DNA of 11,247 bases, taken from assembly GCA_025966335.1 (NCBI GenBank), contig JAICRS010000088.1:1-11247 (forward strand). The letters run 5' to 3'. The number at the start of each line of letters is the position of its first letter. The stretch's first letter is position 1. The translations under genes were made by a program, and so were the position numbers. The DNA comes from Nocardioidaceae bacterium. GTDB taxonomy: Bacteria > Actinomycetota > Actinomycetes > Propionibacteriales > Nocardioidaceae. The notes under the pieces were generated by a model, which saw only the letters and a program-made list of their open reading frames with translations, ran no database searches and was not told the DNA's origin. Positions 1-6,257 of the stretch are shown here, one piece after another.

Positions 1-1519
1 CGTTCTCCACGAAGCCACGGGCATGGATCTCCGGGCCGCCCGAGACCTTTCCGGTCACCGAGTCCACGACCACGATCACCGAGATGAACCCCTCCTCGCC
101 GAGGATCCGGCGGTCCTTGAGCGAGGACTCGGTGATGTCCCCGACCGAGGATCCGTCGACGAAGACGTAGCCGCAGTCGACCTTGCCGGCGATCTGCGCG
201 CGTCCGTCGATCAGGTCCACGACCACGCCGTCCTCGGCGATCACCACCCGGTCGTGCGGCACGCCGGCGGCGCGAGCCAGGTCGGCGTTGGCCCGCATGT
301 GCCGGATCTCGCCGTGCACGGGGAGCACGTTGCGGGGCTGGACGATGTTGTAGCAGTAGAGCAGCTCACCGGCCGAGGCGTGGCCGGACACGTGCACGAG
401 CGCGTTGCCCTTGTGCACGACGTTCGCGCCCCACCGGGACAGTCCGTTGATCACCCGGTACACGGCGTTCTCGTTGCCGGGGATCAGCGAGGAGGCCAGC
501 ACGACGGTGTCGCCCTCCTCGATGTGCACGAAGTTGTGGTTGCGCTGGGCGATCCGGGACAGCGCGGAGAGCGGCTCGCCCTGGGACCCGGTGGAGATCA
601 GCACGGTCTTCTCCGGCGGGTGGTTCGCGAGCTCCTTGGCGTCCACCAGCGTGTCCGGCGGGACGTTGAGGTAACCGAGCTCCTTGGCCACGCCCATGTT
701 GCGGACCATCGAGCGACCGACGTAGGCCACCTTCCGACCGTGCGCGACCGCGGTGTCCATCACCTGCTGCACGCGGTGCACGTGCGAGGCGAAGCAGGCG
801 ACGATGATCCGCTGGTCCTTGGCCTGGTGGAAGACCCGGTCCAGGACCGGGGTGATCTCCTTCTCCGAGGTGGTGAAGCCGGGCACCTCGGCGTTGGTGG
901 AGTCGACCAGGAACAGGTCCACCCCCTCTTCGCCGAGGCGGGCGAACGAGCGCAGGTCGGTGATCCGTCCGTCGAGCGGCAGCTGGTCCATCTTGAAGTC
1001 ACCGGTGTGCAGCACCATCCCGGCACCGGTGCGGATCGCCACTGCGAGGGCGTCGGGGATGGAGTGGTTGACCGCGACGAACTCGAGCTCGAACGGGCCG
1101 AAGCTGATCTTGTCGCCCTCGCGCACCTCGTGGTGCACGGTCTCCTTGAGCCGGTGCTCGCGCAGCTTCGAGGTCAGCAGCGCCAGGGTCAGCTTGGAGC
1201 CGACCAGCGGGATGTTGCCGCGCTCGCGCAGCAGGTACGGCGCCGCGCCGATGTGGTCCTCGTGCCCATGGGTCAGCACCAGCGCCTCGACGTCGTCGAG
1301 ACGGTCCCGGATCGGCTCGAAGTCGGGCAGGATCAGGTCGACGCCCGGGTGGTGGTCCTCGGGGAAGAGCACGCCGCAGTCCACGATCAGCAGACGTCCG
1401 CCGTACTCGAAGACGGTCATGTTCCGCCCGACCTCACCCAGCCCTCCCAGCGGGATGATCCGGAGGCCCTTGGCGGGCAGCGGTCCAGGTGCGGAGAGCT
1501 CGGGGTGGGGGTGACTCAT
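1..1519 (-). CDS. rnj: Ribonuclease J, 3' end beyond the window
   Basis: RNase J is a metallo-beta-lactamase/beta-CASP RNase with endonuclease and 5'-3' exonuclease activity; in actinobacteria it takes part in rRNA maturation and mRNA turnover in the cytoplasm. About 506 codons are visible. The family is usually about 555-560 residues, so roughly the last 50 are cut off by the left edge. The N-terminal part shows the start of the lactamase fold (LGGLGEVGRN, residues 24-33) and the metal-binding motif H84-x-H86-x-D88-H89. Further on are HTGDFKMD and the beta-CASP segment with STGSQGEP and HVSGHAS, all typical of the family. The ATG at 1519-1517 is the only reasonable start. It lies 7 bases after the dapA stop and has no good ribosome binding site nearby, so translation probably depends on ribosomes finishing dapA. 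The family call is very secure; which of its activities dominate here cannot be read from the sequence. Confidence 0.97.
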   Translation of the reverse strand, partial: MSHPHPELSAPGPLPAKGLRIIPLGGLGEVGRNMTVFEYGGRLLIVDCGVLFPEDHHPGVDLILPDFEPIRDRLDDVEALVLTHGHEDHIGAAPYLLRERGNIPLVGSKLTLALLTSKLREHRLKETVHHEVREGDKISFGPFELEFVAVNHSIPDALAVAIRTGAGMVLHTGDFKMDQLPLDGRITDLRSFARLGEEGVDLFLVDSTNAEVPGFTTSEKEITPVLDRVFHQAKDQRIIVACFASHVHRVQQVMDTAVAHGRKVAYVGRSMVRNMGVAKELGYLNVPPDTLVDAKELANHPPEKTVLISTGSQGEPLSALSRIAQRNHNFVHIEEGDTVVLASSLIPGNENAVYRVINGLSRWGANVVHKGNALVHVSGHASAGELLYCYNIVQPRNVLPVHGEIRHMRANADLARAAGVPHDRVVIAEDGVVVDLIDGRAQIAGKVDCGYVFVDGSSVGDITESSLKDRRILGEEGFISVIVVVDSVTGKVSGGPEIHARGFVEN

Positions 1520-1530
1520 GCAATGCTCAT
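1516..1530 (-). other. Four-codon minicistron bridging dapA and rnj
   Basis: On the minus strand the dapA stop overlaps an ATG (ATGA) that opens a reading frame of only four codons, Met-Ser-Ile-Ala. Its TGA in turn overlaps the rnj ATG, again as ATGA. The only strong Shine-Dalgarno-like run nearby (GGAGGA, 1548-1543) is 12 bases before the mini-ORF start but 23 bases before rnj. The arrangement is seen directly; a role as a termination-reinitiation relay to rnj is inference and chance is possible. Confidence 0.35.
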
Positions 1531-2447
1531 TTCTTTGGAGTGTCCTCCAGTAGTCCGGCAGATGTGAGCTCGCGGCGCAGGTTGTCGACGAGGTCGTCGG
1601 CTGCGGGGACGAGCGGAAGTCGTACGTTGCGGTTCGGGAGCACGCCGAGCAGCTGCATCGCCGCCTTGGCCATCATCGCTCCCGGCGCCTTGTTCATGAT
1701 CGCGTCGACCACCGGGACCAGCCGGCGGTACACGTCGAGGGCCTCGGTCAGGTCCCCCCGCTCCACGGCGGCCACCATCGCGGCGTACTCCCTGCCGGCG
1801 ACGTGGCCGACCACGGAGACCACGCCGGCGGCGCCGTGGGTCAGCCAGCCGAGGTTGAGCACGTCGTCGCCGGAGTAGAACACGAGACCGGTCTCGGACA
1901 TGATCCGCACGCCGCGGTAGAGGTCACCGACCGCGTCCTTGACCGCGATGATCCGCTCGTGCTCGGCCACTCGGACGAAGGTGCTCTCGGCGATCTGCAC
2001 GCCGGTGCGGCCGGGGATGTCGTAGAGCATCACCGGCAGGCCACTGGCGTTGGCGACCGCCTCGAAGTGCGCGGCCACCCCCTCCTGGGAGGGCTTGTTG
2101 TAGTACGGGGTGACCAGCAGCACGCCGTCGGCGCCGAGCTTCTCGGCCTGCTCGGCGAGCTCGATCGAGTGACCCGTGTTGTTGGTGCCGACGCCGGCGA
2201 CGACCTTGACCCGGTCGCCCACCGCCTCGAGCACGGCGCGCAGGATCTGGCCGTCCTCCTCGGTGCTCGTGGTCGGCGCCTCACCCGTGGTGCCGGAGAC
2301 CACGATCCCGTCGTGCCCGGTGTCCGCCAGGTGCTCGGCGACCCGGGCGGTGCCGTCGAGGTCCACCGAGCCGTCGTCGGCGAACGGGGTGACCATCGCG
2401 GTCAGGACCCGTCCGAACGGCGCCGGCGGGAGTGAGACGGACGTCAT
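1527..2447 (-). CDS. dapA: 4-hydroxy-tetrahydrodipicolinate synthase
   Basis: DapA condenses pyruvate with aspartate-4-semialdehyde, the first committed step of the diaminopimelate/lysine pathway, in the cytoplasm. The protein is 306 residues, a little longer than the roughly 290-300 usual for the family because of a short N-terminal extension. It is a TIM-barrel lyase of the DapA/NanA type. Visible signatures are SGTTGEAPTTS (residues 51-61, pyruvate-binding Thr53/Thr54), PYYNKPSQEG (114-123, Tyr116), YDIPGRTG (142-149, Tyr142) and the Schiff-base lysine K170 in AVKDAVGD. The ATG at 2447 puts the conserved RVLTAMVTPF at residues 13-22, as expected. No Shine-Dalgarno precedes it; instead a -10 hexamer ends six bases upstream, suggesting a leaderless mRNA starting at the ATG. 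It lies 58 bases after folA and directly before rnj, as in many actinobacteria, where dapA and rnj are also adjacent. Confidence 0.97.
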   Translation of the reverse strand: MTSVSLPPAPFGRVLTAMVTPFADDGSVDLDGTARVAEHLADTGHDGIVVSGTTGEAPTTSTEEDGQILRAVLEAVGDRVKVVAGVGTNNTGHSIELAEQAEKLGADGVLLVTPYYNKPSQEGVAAHFEAVANASGLPVMLYDIPGRTGVQIAESTFVRVAEHERIIAVKDAVGDLYRGVRIMSETGLVFYSGDDVLNLGWLTHGAAGVVSVVGHVAGREYAAMVAAVERGDLTEALDVYRRLVPVVDAIMNKAPGAMMAKAAMQLLGVLPNRNVRLPLVPAADDLVDNLRRELTSAGLLEDTPKK

Positions 2448-2453
2448 GGGCTC

Positions 2454-2459
2454 AGGCTA
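2454..2459 (-). promoter_or_regulatory. Candidate -10 element of a leaderless dapA promoter
   Basis: On the minus strand TAGCCT, which fits the actinobacterial TAnnnT -10 consensus, is followed by GAGCCC and then the dapA ATG. A start site 7 bases after the hexamer would be the A of the ATG. No -35 match is visible at 16-18 bases spacing. dapA may also be read through from thyA-folA, because no clear terminator lies between folA and this site. Confidence 0.5.
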
Positions 2460-2505
2460 TCGGTACGCGCCGGAGCGCCGCCCCCGTGGACCCCCACATC
2501 GGCGG

Positions 2506-2994
2506 TCAGCCGCGCGTCCGCTCCAGCCACACGAACTCGAACCCGTCGCGCGGCTCGCGCTTGGTCTCGGTCCACTCCGCCCGGTCGAAGTCCGGGTAGT
2601 AGGTGTCGCCCTCGGGCGAGAGGTGCACCTCGGTCAGGACCTGGACGTCGGCGTGCGGCATCGCGGCCTCGTAGACCTGGGCGCCGCCGATTACCATCAC
2701 GTCGCCCTCGAAGTCCGCCGCCATCGCGATCGCGTCGGCCACGCTGTGTGCGACGAGTACGCCGTCCGCGGCCCAGTCGGTCTGCCGGGTCACCACGATG
2801 TTGGAGCGGAACGGCAACGGGTGACCGATGCTCTCGTAGGTCCTGCGGCCCATCACGACGCTGTTGCCCTTGGTGGTGGCCCGGAAGTGCTTGAGGTCCT
2901 CCGGCAGGCTCCACGGGATGTCACCACCGAGCCCGATCACCCCGTTGTCGGCCACGGCGGCAACCATGACGACCCGTTTGTCGGGAGCCGTCAT
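2506..2994 (-). CDS. folA: Dihydrofolate reductase
   Basis: Reduces 7,8-dihydrofolate to tetrahydrofolate with NADPH, regenerating the cofactor oxidised by the ThyA encoded just upstream. It has 162 residues, the normal size for a chromosomal single-domain DHFR. Family motifs are AAVADNGVIGLGGDIPW (residues 12-28), LPEDLKHF (30-37) with the substrate-binding acid D33, VVMGRRTYESIG (46-57) for NADPH, SNIVVTR (64-70) and VIGGAQVYEAAMP (101-113). The ATG at 2994 overlaps the thyA stop as ATGA, so translation is likely coupled to thyA and both proteins are made from one mRNA. Nothing in the active site looks unusual. Alternative symbols used for this gene are dfrA and dhfr. Identification is secure. 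Confidence 0.97.
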   Translation of the reverse strand: MTAPDKRVVMVAAVADNGVIGLGGDIPWSLPEDLKHFRATTKGNSVVMGRRTYESIGHPLPFRSNIVVTRQTDWAADGVLVAHSVADAIAMAADFEGDVMVIGGAQVYEAAMPHADVQVLTEVHLSPEGDTYYPDFDRAEWTETKREPRDGFEFVWLERTRG

Positions 2995-3785
2995 ACCGCG
3001 ATCGGCGCCTTGATCCCCGGGTGCGGGTCGTAACCCTCGATCGTGACGTGCTCGAGGTCGAACCCGTCGAGCTCGGTGATCGCCGGGTCGAGGTGCAGCG
3101 TGGGCAGCGGCCGCGGCTCGCGGGTGAGCTGAAGGCGCGCCTGGTCGAGGTGGTTGGAGTACAGGTGCGCATCACCCAGCGTGTGCACGAAGTCGCCGAC
3201 CTGGAGGCCGGTGACCTGGGCGATCATCTGCGTGAGCAGCGCGTAGGAGGCGATGTTGAACGGCACGCCGAGGAACACGTCGGCCGAACGCTGGTAGAGC
3301 TGGCAGCTGAGCTTCCCGTCGGCGACGTAGAACTGGAACAGCGCGTGGCACGGCGCGAGCGCCATCTGCGGGATGTCGGCGACGTTCCAGGCCGAGACGA
3401 TGTGGCGACGCGAGTCGGGGTCCTCCCGGATCGCCTGCACGACGTTGACGATCTGGTCGATGTGGGCCCCGTCCGGCGCCGGCCAGGACCGCCACTGGTA
3501 GCCGTAGACCGGGCCGAGGTCGCCGTTCTCGTCGGCCCACTCGTCCCAGATCGTGACCCCGCGGTCCTGGAGCCACTTGACGTTGGTGTCGCCGCGCAGG
3601 AACCAGAACAGCTCAGCAAATATCGAGCGGGTGTGCACCTTTTTCGTGGTGACCAGCGGGAAGCCCTGGCTCAGGTCGAACCGCATCTGGTGCCCGAAGA
3701 CGCTGCGGGTCCCGGTGCCGGTCCGGTCGCTCTTGTCGACGCCTTCGTCGAGGATCCGCTGGAGGAGGTCGAGGTACTGCTGCAC
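2991..3785 (-). CDS. thyA: Thymidylate synthase (ThyA type)
   Basis: Methylates dUMP to dTMP using 5,10-methylene-tetrahydrofolate, which leaves as dihydrofolate for the adjacent folA product. It is the folate-oxidising ThyA type, not the flavin-dependent ThyX. Its 264 residues equal the E. coli enzyme, and key residues fall at the same numbers: E58 and W80, the phosphate-binding pair R126-R127 and the catalytic C146 in LAPCHALFQFY. YQRSADVFLGVPFNIASY (about 164-181) and HLYSNH are also present. The start is a GTG at 3785-3783 giving MQQYLDLL, which matches the family N-terminus. There is no ribosome binding site before it; an extended -10 element ends six bases upstream, so a leaderless transcript is likely. 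The gene appears to head the thyA-folA unit. Confidence 0.97.
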   Translation of the reverse strand: MQQYLDLLQRILDEGVDKSDRTGTGTRSVFGHQMRFDLSQGFPLVTTKKVHTRSIFAELFWFLRGDTNVKWLQDRGVTIWDEWADENGDLGPVYGYQWRSWPAPDGAHIDQIVNVVQAIREDPDSRRHIVSAWNVADIPQMALAPCHALFQFYVADGKLSCQLYQRSADVFLGVPFNIASYALLTQMIAQVTGLQVGDFVHTLGDAHLYSNHLDQARLQLTREPRPLPTLHLDPAITELDGFDLEHVTIEGYDPHPGIKAPIAV

Positions 3786-3791
3786 GCGGCA

Positions 3792-3800
3792 AACCTAACA
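3792..3800 (-). promoter_or_regulatory. Candidate extended -10 of a leaderless thyA promoter
   Basis: On the minus strand TGTTAGGTT is an extended -10 (TGn plus TAGGTT). Six bases separate it from the thyA GTG, so transcription would begin at or next to the start codon. No good -35 hexamer is visible, as is common for extended -10 promoters. The same nonamer occurs before the azlC-like gene at 11044-11052, and TGTTAGGCT occurs before paaA. Confidence 0.6.
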
Positions 3801-3810
3801 CCGCGTCGGC

Positions 3811-3834
3811 CCGGTACGGCATCAGCCGCACCGG
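3811..3834. terminator. Stem-loop, probable terminator of the trypsin-like gene
   Basis: CCGGT-A-CGGC-ATCA-GCCG-C-ACCGG folds into two perfect stem blocks (5 and 4 bp) around one A.C mismatch and a 4-base loop. In the minus direction it begins 12 bases after the protease stop codon. There is no long T tract, only a weak T-rich run that is already the thyA -10, so the terminator is of the GC-rich actinobacterial kind if it works. A separate perfect 12-base palindrome, GACCGGCCGGTC (3834-3845), sits between the stop codon and this stem. Confidence 0.55.
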
Positions 3835-3846
3835 ACCGGCCGGTCG

Positions 3847-4689
3847 TCAGCCGCGGTTCTTCTTGCCCTTGCCCTTGACCCGGTTCGCCGGGTCGGACCC
3901 GCCGGTGGTGGACGTGATGAACTCGTGGATCGAGGGGTTGTTGACCTCGCCGTACACACCCGGGAAGCCGGGGGTGGCGCAGCCGAGCCCGTAGCTGACG
4001 ATGCCCACCTGCACGGTCCGGCCGTCGGCCAGCGTGCCGAACAGCGGGCCGCCCGAGTCTCCCTGGCAGGAGTCACCACCGAGGCTCTCGGCGCAGATCT
4101 CCGAGCCGGCCTGGAACCCCATCAGGCCGTTGGTGGTGCAGTCCTGGTCGGCGACCGCGGCGACGTCAACCGCCTTCATCCGGGCCGGGATCACCGGTGA
4201 GCCGAAGAACTCGGTGCCCCACCCGGCCACGGTCAGCGCCGCACCGGACTGCTCGAGGGTGTCGTCGCCGGTCGGAGCCAGCGCGATGGCCGGCGAGCTG
4301 ATCGGCTCGGTGGTGTGGATCAGGGCGGCGTCGAAGGTGCCGGTGTCCTCGTAGTCGGGATGCACCACGATCCGATCCACGGCGAGTGTCTGCCCGGTCG
4401 AGAAATCGTCGATGTCGGCGCGCCCGACGCCGACCTGGATCTCGCCCGGCGCGGTGTCGACCATGCAGTGCGCGGCGGTGAGCACCCACTGGGCGCCGAT
4501 CACCGACCCTCCGCAGAAGTGGCCGGAAGTACCGTCGGAGCCTGCGGACTGGATCGAGGCCATGAACCCGAACTGGCCGTCCTCGACCTGGTAGCCGCCG
4601 ACGATGGCGGTCGCAGGGGCGGCGCTGAGTCCTCCGGCCAGGAGTGCCAGGGTGGCGAGCACCGCGGACAGCGGAGTGAGTCGACGCAT
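3847..4689 (-). CDS. Secreted trypsin-like serine protease (S1 family)
   Basis: An exported chymotrypsin-fold protease of 280 residues. Residues 1-28 form a signal peptide (RR, then the hydrophobic run LSAVLATLALLAGGL, then APATA). The mature enzyme would begin at I29-V-G-G. The catalytic triad is H74 (TAAHC), D120 (TFDAALI) and S212 (GDSGGP). D206, six residues before the serine, is the S1-pocket aspartate expected for cleavage after Arg or Lys. Six cysteines (59/75, 184/199, 208/237) fit the three disulfides of bacterial trypsins. The last 18 residues are a Gly/Lys/Arg-rich tail (VKGKGKKNRG) beyond the fold. The ATG at 4689 is preceded by GGAAGGA with 7 bases spacing, a good ribosome binding site. 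A much longer open frame continues upstream, but it is antisense to the hydrolase and tetR genes and is not coding. The physiological substrate is unknown. Confidence 0.93.
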   Translation of the reverse strand: MRRLTPLSAVLATLALLAGGLSAAPATAIVGGYQVEDGQFGFMASIQSAGSDGTSGHFCGGSVIGAQWVLTAAHCMVDTAPGEIQVGVGRADIDDFSTGQTLAVDRIVVHPDYEDTGTFDAALIHTTEPISSPAIALAPTGDDTLEQSGAALTVAGWGTEFFGSPVIPARMKAVDVAAVADQDCTTNGLMGFQAGSEICAESLGGDSCQGDSGGPLFGTLADGRTVQVGIVSYGLGCATPGFPGVYGEVNNPSIHEFITSTTGGSDPANRVKGKGKKNRG

Positions 4690-4714
4690 GAATGTTTCCT
4701 TCCGGTAGGCCGGC

Positions 4715-4760
4715 GCGGACCCGAGCCGCGCCACGCACAGACCCAACGACGAGGGTCCGC
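4715..4760. repeat. Inverted repeat in the protease leader, with a competing short arm
   Basis: GCGGACCC (4715-4722) and GGGTCCGC (4753-4760) are perfect 8-base complements 30 bases apart, 25 bases upstream of the protease ATG. GGGTC (4753-4757) can alternatively pair with GACCC at 4740-4744, giving a smaller hairpin with an 8-base loop. The two pairings exclude each other. The arms are visible in the sequence; whether they act as RNA structure or as an operator is unknown. Confidence 0.4.
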
Positions 4761-4779
4761 CCGGGTTACGGATCGGCGC

Positions 4780-4808
4780 TTGACACCCTTGGCTAAGATC
4801 ATTAGCTT
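4780..4808 (+). promoter_or_regulatory. Consensus promoter of the hydrolase-tetR operon
   Basis: TTGACA (4780-4785), a 17-base spacer and TAGCTT (4803-4808) make a near-perfect housekeeping sigma promoter. Seven bases after the -10 comes the ATG at 4816, so the mRNA would be leaderless. This argues against the earlier in-frame ATG at 4810, which is only one base past the -10 and so upstream of the expected start site. Confidence 0.8.
4792..4806. promoter_or_regulatory. Candidate repressor operator in the hydrolase promoter
   Basis: GCTAA-N5-TTAGC is an inverted repeat with perfect 5-base arms lying across the spacer and the first four bases of the -10. A protein bound here would block RNA polymerase. 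The TetR-family product of the second gene in the operon is the natural candidate, as such regulators often control their own operon. The arms are short, so this is tentative. Confidence 0.4.
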
Positions 4809-4815
4809 TATGGCT

Positions 4816-5622
4816 ATGAGTATTTCCTTCCTCACCCGTCCTGAGGGACGGATCGCGTACGAGCTCCACGGCAACGGCGACCGACTGGTCGTCTGCGTCC
4901 CGGGGATGGGCGATCTCCGCCAGACCTACCGGCACCTGGTCCCGCTCCTGGTCGGCCGGGGGAACCGGGTGGCCACGATGGACCTGCGCGGCCACGGCGA
5001 CAGCGACACCACGTTCACCTCCTACGACGACGTCGCGCTCGGCAGCGACATCCTCGCGCTGATCGGCGAGTTGGGCGGTCCGGCGCTCGTGGTGGGCAAC
5101 TCGATGGGAGCCGGCGCCGCGGTGTGGGCCGCGGCCGAGGACCCCGACCGGATCAGCGGGCTCGCGCTGCTGGGACCGTTCGTCCGGGACCCGGCCGGCG
5201 GACGCCTGCAGACCCTGCTCTTCCGGCTCGCCATGCTCAAGCCGTGGGGACCGGCCGCGTTCCTCGGCTACTACCCGAAGTGGGTGCCCGGGACGAAGCC
5301 AGAGGGCTACGACGAGCACCTTGCCCGGATCCGCGAGAACCTGAAGCGCCCCGGACACTGGCGGGCCTTCGCCCGGACCACCCGCACCTCGCACGCACCG
5401 GCCGAGGCCAGGATGGATGACGTCGCCGCCCCTGCGGTCGTGGTGATGGGCGCCGACGACATCGACTGGAAGGACCCCGCCGCCGAGGCGGACTGGATCG
5501 GTCAGCGGCTGGGAGCCGAGGTCGTGATGGTGCCCGGCGTCGGCCACTACCCGCAGGCCCAGGCGCCGGACGTGGTCACGGACGCGGTGATCCGGCTCGG
5601 CGACGGCGCGACGCGTGCCTAG
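4816..5622 (+). CDS. Alpha/beta hydrolase
   Basis: A cytoplasmic alpha/beta-hydrolase-fold enzyme of 268 residues with no signal peptide. The oxyanion-hole region is VPGMGD (28-33), the MDLRGHGDS segment (55-63) is typical of the fold, and the nucleophile is S96 in G94-N-S-M-G98. H244 in VPGVGHYP is the catalytic histidine, and an aspartate in GADDID (D214 or D217) is the likely acid. A lid region of about 75 residues (122-195) is rich in aromatic and basic residues. The start at 4816 was chosen over the in-frame ATG at 4810 because the consensus promoter places the transcript start at 4816. The last 8 bases overlap the tetR gene, so the two are co-translated. The substrate cannot be predicted; an esterase, lactonase or C-C hydrolase role is possible. 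The convergent paa genes do not prove a link to phenylacetate. Confidence 0.9.
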   Translation: MSISFLTRPEGRIAYELHGNGDRLVVCVPGMGDLRQTYRHLVPLLVGRGNRVATMDLRGHGDSDTTFTSYDDVALGSDILALIGELGGPALVVGNSMGAGAAVWAAAEDPDRISGLALLGPFVRDPAGGRLQTLLFRLAMLKPWGPAAFLGYYPKWVPGTKPEGYDEHLARIRENLKRPGHWRAFARTTRTSHAPAEARMDDVAAPAVVVMGADDIDWKDPAAEADWIGQRLGAEVVMVPGVGHYPQAQAPDVVTDAVIRLGDGATRA

Positions 5623-6175
5623 GGCCGGCCTGTCGAGCGACGCCGTCGTGGCCGAGGCGGCGCGGCTGGTCGACGAGGACGGCGCGGCCCGGCTGACCCT
5701 GGCCGCCCTGGCCAAGCGGTTCGGGGTGGCCGTGCCGAGCCTCTACAAGCACGTCAACGGCCTCGACGACCTGCACACCCGGCTGGCGGTCCGCAGCGCG
5801 CTCGAGCTCGCGGACGCGATGCGCCGCGCCGCCACCGGCAAGTCCTCGGCCGATGCGCTCAAGGCGGTGGGGACGGCGTACCGCCGCTATGCCGAGCAGC
5901 ACCCGGGCTGTTACGGCTACCTGCTGCGGAGCCGGCCCGACGACCAGGAGCACCAGAAGGCGGCAGCCGAGATCCTCGACATCCTCGACGACGTGTTCGC
6001 CGGCTACCAGATCACCGGCGACGACGCCGTGGACGCCGCACGTCTGGTCCGCAGCACCCTGCACGGGTTCGTCAGCCTGGAGACCGGCGGCGGGTTCGGC
6101 ATGCCTCGGTCGGTGGACCGCAGCTTCGAGCGCCTGCTCGACGCGCTGGACCACGCGCTCCGCACCTGGTCATGA
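5615..6175 (+). CDS. TetR/AcrR-family transcriptional regulator
   Basis: A DNA-binding repressor of 186 residues. The N-terminal helix-turn-helix covers about residues 28-47 (TLAALAKRFGVAVPSLYKHV), with the TetR signature of a Ser-Leu-Tyr-x-His recognition helix. The C-terminal half (GTAYRRYAEQHPGCYGYL near 88-105, then TLHGFVSLETGGGFG) resembles the TetR_C_33/WHG ligand-binding domain. The start is the GTG at 5615, inside the end of the hydrolase gene (8-base overlap), with only a weak purine-rich stretch upstream. Co-transcription with the hydrolase suggests it senses a compound related to that enzyme's substrate and controls the pair through the inverted repeat at 4792-4806. A role as regulator of the convergent paa genes is possible but nothing in the sequence shows it. 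Confidence 0.92.
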   Translation: MPRAGLSSDAVVAEAARLVDEDGAARLTLAALAKRFGVAVPSLYKHVNGLDDLHTRLAVRSALELADAMRRAATGKSSADALKAVGTAYRRYAEQHPGCYGYLLRSRPDDQEHQKAAAEILDILDDVFAGYQITGDDAVDAARLVRSTLHGFVSLETGGGFGMPRSVDRSFERLLDALDHALRTWS

Positions 6176-6185
6176 ACGGCCGTTC
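6174..6185. repeat. Perfect 12-base palindrome at the tetR stop codon
   Basis: GAACGGCCGTTC reads the same on both strands and includes the last two bases of the tetR TGA. It begins the short convergent gap between tetR and paaE. It could be a binding site or the first part of the termination structure; nothing distinguishes the two. Confidence 0.4.
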
Positions 6186-6186
6186 G

Positions 6187-6246
6187 GACGTGCAACCTCC
6201 CCCGTTACGGGGGCTCGGAACGATCCAACCGGCAGGATTGCACGTC
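6187..6246. terminator. Nested stem-loops between convergent tetR and paaE
   Basis: GACGTGCAA (6187-6195) pairs perfectly with TTGCACGTC (6238-6246) as a 9-base outer stem. Inside it CCCCCG-TTA-CGGGGG (6199-6213) forms a very stable hairpin, and ATCC/GGAT (6223-6226, 6235-6238) could form a weak second arm. The structure lies after both converging genes, so a bidirectional terminator is the simplest reading. There is no T tract on either side. At 60 bases with this layout it is not a tRNA. Confidence 0.5.
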
Positions 6247-6257
6247 GCCGTGGCCCC

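Noticed and set aside
23..1567. A 514-codon open frame on the plus strand opposite rnj
   Set aside because: Its product is a low-complexity Val/Asp/His/Arg-rich chain with no known motif, typical of the antisense frame of a GC-rich gene. The minus strand encodes complete RNase J motifs over the same bases.
4810..4815. An earlier in-frame ATG for the hydrolase
   Set aside because: It lies one base after the -10 hexamer, upstream of the expected transcript start at 4816, so it should not be in the mRNA.
4690..5715. An N-terminal extension of the protease frame far upstream on the minus strand
   Set aside because: This stretch lies opposite the hydrolase and tetR genes, which have clear motifs. 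The protease has a proper signal peptide and ribosome binding site at the ATG at 4689.
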